DNA of 64,000 nucleotides from Papaver somniferum (Eukaryota; Streptophyta; Magnoliopsida; Ranunculales; Papaveraceae). A program made the position numbers and the translations under genes. The notes beneath the pieces were generated by a model that saw only the letters and a list, made by a program, of their open reading frames with translations, was not told the origin of the DNA and did not search any database. The stretch covers positions 161,080,770 to 161,144,769 of the forward strand of contig NC_039366.1 of the NCBI RefSeq assembly GCF_003573695.1, written 5' to 3'. Shown piece by piece: positions 10,961 through 23,179 of the stretch; within the stretch, counting starts at the first letter, position 1, and every line of letters begins with the position of its first letter.

Positions 10961-11972
10961 TTTTTTATTTCGTTTGTTCTTTTTACGTTTCTTTGGGTGT
11001 GTCTTTCTATTGCAGGTTTGAAGTTGGATACTAAAGACTTGGAATCAAATCTTAAAGCCAAAAGAGAAGGAAAAAGACAAAGCAAAAAAAAAAGAGCGAA
11101 AGAAAAATTAAAAAAAAAGAAGAGAATTTATTATTTTATTTTTTAGAGACCTTCCATTTTTTGTAATTATTTATTTTTATTTCTTTTCTTTTGCACTTTA
11201 TTTGGACTTTGGACTTGGACAATTATTTTTTTAAACCCTAAGGAAGGGTACATTAAATATAAAACTGTTTGCAGGGAAGGACGACGATTACAATATCGTC
11301 TCGGCCCCTCAGGTTCGCACATGACATAGGAGTCGTGGCCCGAGTCGACTTCAGCGGTTCTGCGCCCGTCTGGTACGGGAGGTAAGCTTTCGAAACACCC
11401 GCGAATCCCCTGTCAGCGGGTTTATTGTATGCCTTAAGGTGAATATATGTTTAGGATTTGAATACGGTTGTTTTAATTTCCTAGTAAAGGGAAAGGCCTG
11501 GCCAAGTTAAGATAAGGACTCGGATTTCATCACCGTTTCCTTCTTGCCCGCCTTAGGAAAACGAAACCAAACGCGAACCTAAGCTTAAAATTTTGACTAG
11601 AACGAGACCTATAGGGTAACGAGCTTAATAGGAAAGTCGTTCGAAAAATATTGGTTACTCTTTTGAGCATACTTTGAAGTTCATGATGGTTTCTGCGAGT
11701 TAAATGCGTGACTGCGCCGCCTTATAATACCGGTGAGACCTTGGGTATCAAAGCTCCTCGCAACTTCCCTCGTCTCAATTCAACTTACTTAAACTCGGAT
11801 TGATTCCAGAGAGGTTTGCTCAGATTGTAACGAATTCCTTTTCGAAAGATTAGAAGCTGGTCTAGAAACAATCTAAGTGGAGCCATCATGCTTGTTGTTT
11901 GCTATATTTTATAGGTTTGATTTGGTCGAGTCATCCTTGTTTGTGATTGTGTAGAATTCCCTTGCGGTTAGG

Positions 11973-13584
11973 ATGTCGAACTGGTATTATAATAGCCAAT
12001 ACAATGAGTATCCGACTGAGCAACTTGGACATTATCCTTTTTATGACCATAGTGTGAATAGTGATTGGGAACGCGAAACTTTTGAAGGTTATGGTCCATA
12101 CCATTGTGAGCCCAATTACTATCCATATACCCACAGGTCATACGAAAAAAACAATCCTTCTATTTATCTAGAAGAGTCTCTCAAGAGTTTCAATGAGTCA
12201 ACACGGAAGTTATTTATGAAAGATATTTATAATATTCTTCTCCCAGAAGAGTCCGTAGAGCGGTCAACTAAGATATCTCTAGAAGAGACCCTCAAGCAAT
12301 TTACTGAGAGTACAAATAGGATTGTGGAAAAACTTGCTCGGGATAGTCTTAATTTCCAGTGTAGTTTTCCCAATACCACCCTCGAAAATAAGGATAGTTT
12401 TTATTCACATAATCAAGATGACGAGGTTAGAATTAGTAACACTACTTGTTTTGATGAGGTTCGACCTTTTTCATGTTATTATAATGAGGATTGTGATGAG
12501 GATAGTATTGATGAAGAATCTGAAATATATAGGCATAGTGATGAGGAATCTGTTACTCCCAATGAGCTCTTTAATGATAATATTATTTCTAGTTCAAATC
12601 CAAATAATTTTAATAATTACTCACCTATTCAAAAGGACGAGGATTTGACTAGAGATACCCCCGTTTTAGACGATGTAGTATTTCCTGTTTACAAAGCCGA
12701 TAATGATTTAGAGGAAAGAGTTTACCCTGAGAATACTGTTTTAGAATCTAGCGATTTAGAAACACTAGTCTTAGAAGATGATAAACTCGTAGAAATGAGT
12801 GAGGATGAACCCAACTTAGAAGAATCAATTGACCATTTCCAGGAATCCGATGACCTAGAAATTAGGGAAGTTGTGACTAGTATTTATAGAGACACAAAAA
12901 AACTCTAAGTTTGGGGGTGATTATCATTCTCCGTGTTCTTTAACTCTTAGAAAGTTCCCTCGTGTAGGACTTGACATTTATGCCTCAACCATCTTACAAG
13001 ATTATCTTCATACATGTTTTACCGAACCTCATGATGTCCAGAAAGAAGCTCAGTTGTTAGAAACCCATCCTATGGTTGATGTGGTTAACCCAGACTATGA
13101 TACCAAGATTGACTTTGTTTTCCCACCAAAAAATTTTCTTCTAATTGTGGGAACGTGTGATTTTCAGATGTGTCGGTATTTAAGTTTTGAGACTAAACCT
13201 AATTACTTTAGGATATTAGGGTCGACACATTTTCTTAAGAATGACCATTATTATGGTCAACTTTGTGAGTCAAATCTAATTGACTTAGAGGATCCCCAAT
13301 TATTCAGGTTGTTGTTATGTGCTTCTAAGTTCTTAATTGAGTTTTTCCAGACTCTAATGCCTGAACCGGATCTTAGCTTTAAGGAAATCCAACCGATGAA
13401 AGCTTTTTAATTAGACCCTTTAATAGAGCCTGAACCTGAACCACAACTAGATGTAGTTGTCTTAAGCAAGGGTATATTCGGTATCTTCTCGGTCTGTTGC
13501 AGTTTCCTCTTATTGTGGGTAACACTTTTTGATCCAGATGACCCACAATTATTTCGGCTACTGCTATATGGTTCTACGAGGTGA
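11973..13584 (+). pseudogene. Family A ORF, copy 1: unknown element protein with C-terminal DPQLFRLL, broken
   Basis: The function is unknown. The frame opens at an ATG about 1.15 kb after the PBS (MSNWYYNSQ). The first 60 residues are rich in Tyr, His, Pro and Asn. Residues about 65-115 form likely coiled coil, and the remainder to about residue 311 is strongly acidic. A one-base gain in an A-run near 12894-12900 shifts the frame and ends it at 12908; copy 3 shares this, copy 2 does not. The other frame resumes, then meets a TAA at 13408-13410. The region ends with a hydrophobic segment and DPQLFRLLLYGSTR at the stop, 13582-13584. An earlier DPQLFRLL followed by LCASKFL occurs near 13290-13340. 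It resembles the family B protein (36002-37708). It is probably GAG-like or an accessory protein rather than an enzyme. Confidence 0.65.
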
Positions 13585-13735
13585 CTAATTCTTCCAATGT
13601 CTGGATGAAGACTTTAAACTTAGCATTTCTTGGGAGGTAACCCATGCTCATGCAACACGGTAATATCTTTCCTTGACTCTTTTGCTTCAAGTGGTAACAG
13701 TTTATCCTTGTTCATGCTTTTAATTTTATCTTTAG

Positions 13736-13775
13736 AACATTGAGGACAATGTTAGATTTAAGTTTGGGGGTATGG
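13736..13775 (+). promoter_or_regulatory. Internal hairpin plus second polypurine tract, copy A1
   Basis: AACATTG and CAATGTT pair around an AGGA loop (13736-13753). This is followed after a few bases by AAGTTTGGGGGTA, nearly the same purine tract that precedes the LTR 1.24 kb later. The same module is in A2, A3 and in family B. It may act as a second plus-strand primer or a structured signal; function is inferred. Confidence 0.7.
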
Positions 13776-14656
13776 AAGAACTTTTTAGTTGCACTTTTGA
13801 AACTTCTAGCGTCACATGGTATCCGGTTAGCTAAGTTTACATACTATTTCTCACCGAAAAGATAGAAATTGGAATGCTAGGGATAACAACCTTTTGAGAC
13901 ATTAGAGAAAAAGACATTGAGATCCTTGAAATTCAGGAGAGAACTTGTTCCTTTTAGAGGGTAACTGTGATGGACCTAACCATACATGATAGAAAGGCAA
14001 GTAGGTCAGGAAATGCCAGAAAGACAAAGCAACCTCACAATGTAGTCTTAGTTACTGGATTGCGACTCTCTCTCAGTAGAAACTTATCATCATCAACAAG
14101 CGGGGCGACATCAAAATCTATGAAGAAAGTTGAAGACGTTGTAGGTTTAGAAGCAATAATAGAAAAGAATAATTCAAAAATCAAAGTTGAAGTTATAGGA
14201 GCAAATGATATAAGTTGTTAGAATCCATGATACCAAGACATCACAAGTTGCGAAGATCCAAGTTTTGAAAGTCCTTCTCTCAGGGCCATGTAAATTGTTG
14301 TCTTGTAATTTTTGTTTCCAAAAAAGAAAAAAGAAAAAAAAGAAATGAAATGAAATGAAAAAAAAACAAATGAAAAAAATGAAAAATGAAAAAAATGATC
14401 GTTACGTTTTGTTCAATAAGGCCAAAGGGAAGTAGAAATTTATAAGTCAAGGAAGAAATCGAAGAGAAGAGTTAATTGTCAAGGTTCTATGAGGTTCGAT
14501 AGTTTATCATCAACAGTTGAAGATCGGAGAAGACGTTGTTTCTACTGAGCACTATGAAAGAGTCGAAGAAAGATACATTTGGTTGCTTTGTTAGTCCGCT
14601 TTCAATCTGGCACAAGATCTTTCTAGCACTGGTTTAACTCATCACACGTAATTAGT

Positions 14657-14800
14657 CCAGCTGTGTAGCAGATGTCCCTCTCATCTTTATCTCTCCCTAA
14701 TCTTATCCAGCTGTAAAGCAGCGGACGCATCTTACAATGTTTATCTAGCTGTGTAGCGGATATCTCTTTATCTAGCAGTGTTGCGGATGTGTCTCCCCTT
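14657..14800. repeat. Four degenerate repeats of a CTAGCTGTGTAGCGGAT motif
   Basis: Four variants of C(C/T)AGCTGTGTAGC(A/G)GAT occur between the ORF and the PPT, 30-60 bases apart, each followed by pyrimidine-rich TCTCTTTATCT-like spacers. The block recurs at about 20214-20357 and 25848-25991. No protein function is implied. The DNA between 13785 and 14980 otherwise contains A-rich simple sequence (about 14322-14396) and only an 84-codon frame of doubtful meaning (13967-14221, repeated at 19524 and 25174). Confidence 0.55.
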
Positions 14801-14983
14801 TTCTTCAGTCAGCTTTAGAGATGACACCTTTAATTTCTCTGGCATTCTAGTTACTTGAAGATAGGTTGAGAATATGTATGTCCTCGTAGCTCTTTGGATA
14901 CTTGTGACTAATTAGAAATAATGGTTTTGTGGGTACACCTCTGGCAAACCTTCCCGAGATTAACTCGGTTTATTTTTATTAGT

Positions 14984-15022
14984 TTTGCTCGAGGACTAGC
15001 AAATAATAAGTTTGGGGGTATT
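14984..15022 (+). promoter_or_regulatory. Hairpin plus LTR-proximal polypurine tract, copy A1
   Basis: TTTGCTCG and CTAGCAAA (one mismatch) flank AGGA at 14984-15003. Four bases later comes AAGTTTGGGGGTATT, which abuts the LTR start TGATAG at 15023. This is the primer tract for plus-strand synthesis. A second small stem, CCGAG/CTCGG, lies at 14954-14968. Confidence 0.8.
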
Positions 15023-16551
15023 TGATAGACACATTTTTGTGTCTAATTTGTCCTCAATGTTCTGTATTGTTAGTACTCGATTTCGTACTTATTATGGTGT
15101 TTTATGTTTTTGTAGATGTTTTTGGAAAAATAAGCTCTTGCGGCGAAATTGGCTCGAAAAGTGGTGTTTTACACCCCCGAAATGTGTTAAAGGCACCCCA
15201 GAAATGCGCTGAAGGAATCCCAGAAAAAATTACTATTTACGCCCAAAAATACTATTTGCACCCCATGGCAAGTGCTAAAGGGACACCCGTAAATGATTAA
15301 GGGGAGGACATCTTCTTCCCAAAATTCAAAAATGAAAAAAGGCGGGAAAAATGGCAGCAACAATGGCAGAGTTTTCGATCGGATTTTGGAGGAGTTTTTG
15401 TGTGATTCAATCGCTGAAACTTCATGGGTAGTTGTGACGTGTCCTAAAAAAGCTAGTATGGGTGTTTGTTTCGATCAAATTTGTCTAGATAACTTGGTTT
15501 AATCCAAACAGGGAGTTGGAGGAAAAACATGAGCTTACACGAGTTGTGGTGAATCTAAACGTGTACTGCACGTGTTTGGAAGCCTTAATCAACACTTTGG
15601 AACGTGAAGAAGATTTATAAGGAATTTAATCCAGCTGCAGATGCGTAAAAATCAAAATCATTGATAAAAAAAGAAAGAAAATATCCCGAGTAAAAGAAGA
15701 TTATTTGGGATTAATGGAGGAGATTCAACGCGTGTTTTTTCTTTAAATAGATTTCCTGGGAGTCCTAGAGAGGGGGTCGAGAGTTTGGGGGGCTTTAAAA
15801 GGGCTGAGGAGTGAGAAATCAAGAGGAACAACAAGCTTCCTGTTGTTGTTTTCTGCTGCTGCTGATGCTGAAGAACGCGAAGAACAGACTCCCAAAGACA
15901 GTCGTTTTTCAACAGTGTCAGCGACACAGAGGCGAGGGTCGCAGCACAGTGTTTACAACACTTTCTGTCTGTCGTTTTCTGTAACAGCTGGTTTGTAACA
16001 CTTATAACTGTTACAAACCCGGTTTTATTGTATTTCTCATATTCTCATCATTTGTAAACCATTTTTGAGCATCAATGAAATTCTTTGAGAGGTTTTCCAA
16101 CATGATGAGCGGCTAATTCTCTCATAACCAAGGCAATGAGGAAGCTATTTACGCATGAATAATTGGTAATTATTTATTCTCTCTAATTTATAATTCACTC
16201 AATCATTGCTTTTGCAGAGTTTTTAATTGTTTGTAAAAATTTTCTTCATTAGTTGTGATTAAATTAGATAGGTTATGCTTTGTTTAGATAATCTATGCTT
16301 AGGGGATACAATTAATTTTTGAGAATTTTCCAGATTATTTGTCAATTAAGAAATAAGAGTCTTAAAAGATAATTAGAGTTTTGAAATATGTATCATTCAA
16401 TTTTGCGTCATAGTGGAATCTAGTGTCTTGGTTACCTCTCGCCCACTTTGTTAATATTTTTGTATATAATTTTATTAAATCTTTAAATTTAATCTTCACA
16501 AGTCCGAGAGTTTGAACCTCATTACTACAACTACAATCAAAAACATTATCA
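15023..16551 (+). repeat. LTR A2
   Basis: It is 1529 bp with TGATAGACAC...ACATTATCA ends. Its left part is nearly identical to A3. Its right third shares diagnostic differences with A4, such as GTCAATTAAG where A1 and A3 have GTGAATTAAG. The end differs slightly from the others (CTACAATCAAAAACATTATCA). Confidence 0.9.
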
Positions 16552-16555
16552 TTTT

Positions 16556-16573
16556 TGGCGCCGCCGACGCGGA
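16556..16573 (+). other. PBS of family A, copy 2 (tRNA-Asp-like)
   Basis: It reads TGGCGCCGCCGACGCGGA just after LTR A2. It shares TGGCGCCG with the complement of plant tRNA-Asp and matches partially after that. Confidence 0.6.
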
Positions 16574-17603
16574 TTTGTGCTTAGGTAGAATTTTTAGGTT
16601 TTTTTTATTTCATTTGTTCTTTTTACGTTTCTTTGGGTGTGTCTTTGTATTATAGGTTTGAAGTTGGATACTAAAGACTTGGAATCAAAGCTTAAAGCCA
16701 AAAGGCAAGGAAAAAGACAAAGCAAAAAAAAAAGAGCGAAAGAAAAATTTAAAAAAAGAGAGAATTTTCTTTTTTAGAGACCTTCCATTTTTTTGTAATT
16801 ATTTTTTATTTCTTTTCTTTTGCACTTTATTTGGACTTTGGACTTGGACAATTATTTTTTTAAAACCCTAAGGAAGGGTACATTAAATATAAAACTGTTT
16901 GCAGGGAAGGAAGACGATTACAATATCGTCTCGGCCCCTCGGGTTCGCACATGACATAGGAGTCGTGGACCGAGTCGGCTTCAGCAGTTTTGCGCCCGTC
17001 TGGTACGGGAGGTAAGCTTTCGAAACACCCGCGAATCCCCTGTCAGCGTGTTTATTGTATGCCTTAAGTTGAATATATGCTGAGGATTGGAATACGGTTG
17101 TTTTAATTTCCTAGTAAAGGGCAAGGCCTGGCCAAATTAATATAAGGACTCAGATTTCATCACCGTTTCCTTCTTTCCCGCCTTAGGAAAACGAAACCAA
17201 ACGCGAACCTAAGCTTAAAATTTTGACTAGAACGAGACCTATAGGGTAGCGAGCTTAATGGGAAAGTCGTTCGAAAAATATTGGTTACTCTTTTGAGCAT
17301 ACTTTGAAGTTCATGATGGTTTCTGCGAGTTGAATGCGTGACTGCGCCGCCTTATAATACCGGTGAGACCTTGGGTATCAAAGCTCCTCGCAGCTTCCCT
17401 CGTCTCAATTCAACTTACTTAAACTCGGATTGATTCCAGAGAGGTTTGCTCATATTGTAACGAATTCCTTTTCGAAAGATTAGAAGCTGGTCTAGAAACA
17501 ATCTAAGTGGAGCCATCATGCTTGTTGTTTGCTAGATTTTATAGGTTTAATTTGGTCGAGTCAGCCTTGTTTGTGATTGTGTAGAATTCCCTTGCAATTA
17601 AGA

Positions 17604-19141
17604 ATGTCGAACTGGTATGATAGAAGCCAAAACAAGGATTATCGACCTGAATTTGAATATGGACATCATCCTTTTTATGACCATGTTGGGAATAGTGGTT
17701 GGGAACGCCATCCTTTTGAAGGATATGGGTCATACCATGGCGAGCCCAATTACTATCCACATGCCCACCGGTCATACGAGCAAGATTCTTATAATTCCTC
17801 TCCTCTCGATGAAGCACGTAAGATACTTGAGTCAACGCGTAAGTTAACTGAGTCAACACGTAGGCTTAAATTAGACAGACGGAAGAAAGAACTGCTCGAA
17901 TTACTCTTGATTGCCAATACATTCTTTCCTATATCACCCGTGAAAATAAGGATAATTTTTAAGAGGTTAGAATAAAAGAAACTAATTTTTTAGATAAGGT
18001 TCAATCATCTTCGTACTACTATGATGATGAGGATAGTAGTAATAAAGAATCTGAAATTTGTAGGCATAGTGATCAGGAATCTATTAATACAATTGAGATT
18101 TATAATGATTATATTATTTCTAGCTTAAATCCAAATAATTTTTATGATTATTCACCTATTCAAAAGGATGAGGATTCGATTAGGGATACCACCGTTTTAG
18201 ACGATGTAGTTTTTCCTTTTGATTACGAAGCCGATAGTGGTTTTGAGGAACGGGTTTATTCCGAAAATGCTGTTCTAGAGTCTAGTGACTTAAAAACAAT
18301 AGTTGTAGACGAAAAAGATAGACCCATAAATATAAGTAAAGATGCACTACCTGATAATAACTTAGAAGAATCAATTGACCATTTCCAAGAATATGATGAT
18401 CTAGAAATTAGGGAGATTGTGACTAGTCTAGCTAGAGACACTGAAAACTCTAAGTTTGGGGGTGATTATCACTTTCCTAGTGCCTTACCTTTAACTCTCA
18501 GAAAGTCCCTTCACTTAGGATTTGATATTTGTTCCTCGACCATTTTACAAGATTACATTCATACTCGTTTTCCCGAACCTAATAATGTCCAGGAAGAAGT
18601 TCAGTCATTAGAAACCTATCCTCTGGTTGATGTGGTTTGCCCAGGCTATGATATCCTTATTGACTTTGTTTTCCCACCAAATAGTTTTCTTCCAAATGTG
18701 GGAACGTTTATATTTCAAATGTGTCGAATATTTAGTTGTCAGACTAAACCTAAATGCTTTAGGAAATTAGAATCAACACATTTTCTTAAGAATGACTACT
18801 ACCCTCACTGTGGTCAATTTTGTAAGTCAAACCTGATTGACTTAGAGGATCCTCAATTATTTAGGTTATTATTATGTGCTTCTAAATTTTTATTTGAGTT
18901 TTTACAGACTCTAGGACCTAATAATTCGGATCTCACTTTTGAGGAGTTGCAGCCTAAAGAAATATATTTAGACCCTTTTATAGAACCTGAACCTGAACCA
19001 CAACTAGATGTAGTTGTCTTAAGCAAGGGTATATTCGATATCTTCTTGGTCTGTTGCAGTTTCCTCTTCTTGTGGGTAACACTTTTTGATCCAGATGACC
19101 CACAATTATTTCGGCTACTGCTATATGGTTCTACGAGGTGA
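17604..19141 (+). pseudogene. Family A ORF, copy 2: diverged version, broken in the middle
   Basis: It starts MSNWYDRSQ at 17604 and reads to a stop at 17975, where a frame change relative to copies 1 and 3 has occurred. Degenerate sequence follows to about 18400. From about 18419 a 240-codon frame runs without break to 19141. It crosses the point where copies 1 and 3 are frameshifted, which shows that the two parts are one original protein. This segment holds DPQLFRLL twice: once before LCASKFLFEF and once at the C-terminus after a hydrophobic stretch of about 20 residues (IFDIFLVCCSFLFLWVTLF). Pro-Glu repeats (EPEPEP) precede the hydrophobic stretch. Product function is unknown. Confidence 0.65.
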
Positions 19142-19292
19142 CTAATTCTTCCAATGTCTGGCTGAAGACTTTAAACTTAGCACTTCTTGGGAGGTAACCC
19201 ATGCTCATGCAACACGGTAATATCTTTCCTTGACTCTTTTGCTTCAAGTGGTAACAATTTCTCCTTGTTCATGCTTTTAATTTTATCTTTAG

Positions 19293-19332
19293 AACATTGA
19301 GGACAATGTTAGATTTAAGTTTGGGGGTATGG
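19293..19332 (+). promoter_or_regulatory. Internal hairpin plus second polypurine tract, copy A2
   Basis: AACATTG-AGGA-CAATGTT at 19293-19310 is followed by AAGTTTGGGGGTA; identical to copy A1. Confidence 0.7.
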
Positions 19333-20540
19333 AAGAACTTTTTAGTTGCACTTTTGAAACTTCTAGCGTCACATGGTATCCGGTTAGCTAAGTTTACATA
19401 CTATTTCTCACCGAAAAGATAGAAATTGGAATGCTAGGGATAACAACCTTTTGAGACATTAGAGAAAAAGACATTGAGATCCTTGAAATTCAGGAGAGAA
19501 CTTGTTCCTTTTAGAGGGTAACTGTGATGGACCTAACCATACATGATAGAAAGGCAAGTAGGTCAGGAAATGCCAGAAAGACAAAGCAACCTCACAATGT
19601 AGTCTTAGTTACTGGATTGCGACTCTCTCTCAGTAGAAACTTATCATCATCAACAAGCGGGGCGACATCAAAATCTATGAAGAAAGTTGAAGACGTTGTA
19701 GGTTTAGAAGCAACAATAGAAAAGAATAATTCAAAAATCAAAGTTGAAGTTATAGGAGCAAATGATATAAGTTGTTAGAATCCATGATACCAAGACATCA
19801 CAAGTTGCGAAGATCCAAGTTTTGAAAGTCCTTCTCTCAGGGCCATGTAAATTGTTGTCTTGTAATTTTTGTTTCCAAAAAAGAAAAAAGAAAAAAAAGA
19901 AATGAAATGAAATGAAAAAAAAACAAATGAAAAAAATGAAAAATGAAAAAAATGATCGTTACGTTTTGTTCAATAAGGCCAAAGGGAAGTAGAAATTTAT
20001 AAGTCAAGGAAGAAATCGAAGAGAAGAGTTAATTGTCAAGGTTCTATGAGGTTCGATAGTTTATCATCAACAGTTGAAGATCGGAGAAGACGTTGTTTCT
20101 ACTGAGCACTATGAAAGAGTCGAAGAAAGATACATTTGGTTGCTTTGTTAGTCCGCTTTCAATCTGGCACAAGATCTTTCTAGCACTGGTTTAACTCATC
20201 ACACGTAATTAGTCCAGCTGTGTAGCAGATGTCCCTCTCATCTTTATCTCTCCCTAATCTTATCCAGCTGTAAAGCAGCGGACGTATCTTACAATGTTTA
20301 TCTAGCTGTGTAGCGGATATCTCTTTATCTAGCAGTGTTGCGGATGTGTCTCCCCTTTTCTTCAGTCAGCTTTAGAGATGACACCTTTAATTTCTCTGGC
20401 ATTCTAGTTACTTGAAGATAGGTTGAGAATATGTATGTCCTCGTAGCTCTTTGGATACTTGTGACTAATTAGAAATAATGGTTTTGTGGGTACACCTCTG
20501 GCAAACCTTCCCGAGATTAACTCGGTTTATTTTTATTAGT

Positions 20541-20579
20541 TTTGCTCGAGGACTAGCAAATAATAAGTTTGGGGGTATT
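20541..20579 (+). promoter_or_regulatory. Hairpin plus LTR-proximal polypurine tract, copy A2
   Basis: TTTGCTCG/CTAGCAAA around AGGA, then AAGTTTGGGGGTATT (20565-20579), then the LTR A3 start. Confidence 0.8.
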
Positions 20580-22116
20580 TGATAGACACATTTTTGTGTC
20601 TAATTTGTCCTCAATGTTCTGTATTGTTAGTACTCGATTTCGTACTTATTATGGTGTTTTATGTTTTTGTAGATGTTTTTGGAAAAATAAGCTCTTGCGG
20701 CGAAATTGGCTCGAAAAGTGGTGTTTTACACCCCCGAAATGTGTTAAAGGCACCCCAGAAATGCGCTGAAGGAATCCCAGAAAAAATTACTATTTATGCC
20801 CAAAAATACTATTTGCACCCCATGGCAAGTGCTAAAGGGACACCCGTAAATGATTAAGGGGAGGACATCTTCTTCCCAAAATTCAAAAATGAAAAAAGGC
20901 GGGAAAAATGGCAGCAACAATGGCAGAGTTTTCGATCGGATTTTGGAGGAGTTTTTGTGTGATTCAATCGCTGAAACTTCATGGGTAGTTGTGACGTGTC
21001 CTAAAAAAGCTAGTATGGGTGTTTGTTTCGATCAAATTTGTCTAGATAACTTGGTTTAATCCAAACAGGGAGTTGGAGGAAAAACATGAGCTTACACGAG
21101 TTGTGGTGAATCTAAACGTGTATTGCACGTGTTTGGAAGCCTTAATCAACACTTTGGAACGTGAAGAAGATTTATAAGGAATTTAATCCAGCTGCAGATG
21201 CGTAAAAATCAAAATCATTGATAAAAAAAGAAAGAAAATATCCCGAGTAAAAGAAGATTATTTGGGATTAATGGAGGAGATTCAACGCGTGTTTTTTCTT
21301 TAAATAGATTTCCTGGGAGTCCTAGAGAGGGGGTCGAGAGTTTGGGGGGCTTTAAAAGGGCTGAGGAGTGAGAAATCAAGAGGAACAACAAGCTTCCTGT
21401 TGTTGTTTTCTGCTGCTGCTGATGCTGAAGAACGCGAAGAACAGACTCCCAAAGACAGTCGTTTTTCAACAGTGTCAGCGACACAGAGGCGAGGGTCGCA
21501 GCACAGTGTTTACAACACTTTCTGTCTGTCGTTTTCTGTAACAGCTGGTTTGTAACACTTATAACTGTTACAAACCCGGTTTTATTGTATTTCTCATATT
21601 CTCATCATTTGTAAACCATTTTTGAGCATCAATGAAATTCTTTGAGAGGTTTTCCAACATGATGAGCGGCTAATTCTCTCACAACCAAGGCAATGAGGAA
21701 GCTATTTACGCATGAATAATTGGTAATTATTTATTCTCTCTAATCTATAATTTATAATTCACTCAATCACTGCTTTTGCAGAGTTTTTAATTGTTTGCAA
21801 AAATTTTCTTCATTAGTTGTGATTCAATTAGATAGGTTATGCTTTGTTTAGATAATCTATGCTTAGGGGATACAATTAATTTTTGAGAATTTTCCAGATT
21901 ATTTGTGAATTAAGAAATAAGAGTCTTAAAAGATAATTAGAGTTTTGAAATATGTATCATTCAATTTTGCGTCATAATGGAATCTAGTGTCTTGTTTACC
22001 TCTCGCCCACTTTGTTAATATTTTTGTATATAATTTTATTAAATCTTTAAATTTAATCTTCACAAGTCCGAGAGTTTGAACCTCATTACTACAACATCAA
22101 AAAAAAAATACAATCA
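20580..22116 (+). repeat. LTR A3
   Basis: It is 1537 bp with TGATAGACAC...ACAATCA ends. Its left part is nearly identical to A2 and its right third is like A1 (CAATCACTGC, GTGAATTAAG). Confidence 0.9.
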
Positions 22117-22119
22117 TTT

Positions 22120-22137
22120 TGGCGCCGCCGACGCGGA
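22120..22137 (+). other. PBS of family A, copy 3 (tRNA-Asp-like)
   Basis: It reads TGGCGCCGCCGACGCGGA after LTR A3, identical to copy 2. Confidence 0.6.
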
Positions 22138-23179
22138 TTTGTGCTTAGGTAGAATTTTTAGGTTTTTTTTAATTTCGTTTGTTCTTTTTACGTTTCTTTG
22201 GGTGTGTCTTTCTATTACAGGTTTGAAGTTGGATACTAAAGACTTGGAATCAAAGCTTAAAGCCAAAAGAGAAGGAAAAAGACAAAGCAAAAAAAAAAAG
22301 AGCGAAAGAAAAATTAAAAAAAAAAGAGAGAATTTATTATTTTATTTTTTTAGAGACCTTCCATTTTTTGTAATTATTTATTTTTATTTCTTTTCTTTTG
22401 CACTTTATTTGGACTTTGGACTTGGACAATTATTTTTTTAAACCCTAAGGAAGGGTACATTAAATATAAAACTGTTTGCAGGGAAGGACGACGATTACAA
22501 TATCGTCTCGGCCCCTCAGGTTCGCACATGACATAGGAGTCGTGGCCCGAGTCGACTTCAGCGATTCTGCGCCCGTCTGGTACGGGAGGTAAGCTTTCGA
22601 AACACCCGCGAATCCCCTGTCAGCGGGTTTATTGTATGCCTTAAGGTGAATATATGCTGAGGATTTGAATACGGTTGTTTCAATTTCCTAGTAAAGGGCA
22701 AGGCCTGGCCAAGTTAAGATAAGGACTCGGATTTCATCACCGTTTCCTTCTTGCCCGCCTTAGGAAAACGAAACCAAACGCGAACCTAAGCTTAAAATTT
22801 TGACTAGAACGAGACCTATAGGGTAACGAGATTAATAGGAAAGTCGTTCGAAAAATATTGGTTACTCTTTTGAGCATACTTTGAAGTTCATGATGGTTTC
22901 TGCGAGTTAAATGCGTGACTGCGCCGCCTTATAATACCGGTGAGACCTTGGGTATCAAAGCTCCTCGCAACTTCCCTCGTCTCAATTCAACTTACTTAAA
23001 CTCGGATTGATTCCAGAGAGGTTTGCTCAGATTGTAACGAATTCCTTTTCGAAAGATTAGAAGCTGGTCTAGAAACAATCTAAGTGGAGCCATCATGCTT
23101 GTTGTTTGCTATATTTTATAGGTTTGATTTGGTCGAGTCATCCTTGTTTGTGATTGTGTAGAATTCCCTTGCGGTTAGG

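Noticed and set aside
12906..12925. A third GTTTGGGGGT tract in family A, at the end of the first ORF half
   Set aside because: No GAGGAC hairpin precedes it, and in copy 2 it is plainly coding (SKFGGDYH). Not counted as a third PPT module.
13967..14221. 84-codon ORF repeated identically at 19524-19778 and 25174-25428
   Set aside because: Its conservation follows from the near-identity of the whole right half of the three internal regions. It has no recognisable motif and no counterpart in family B.
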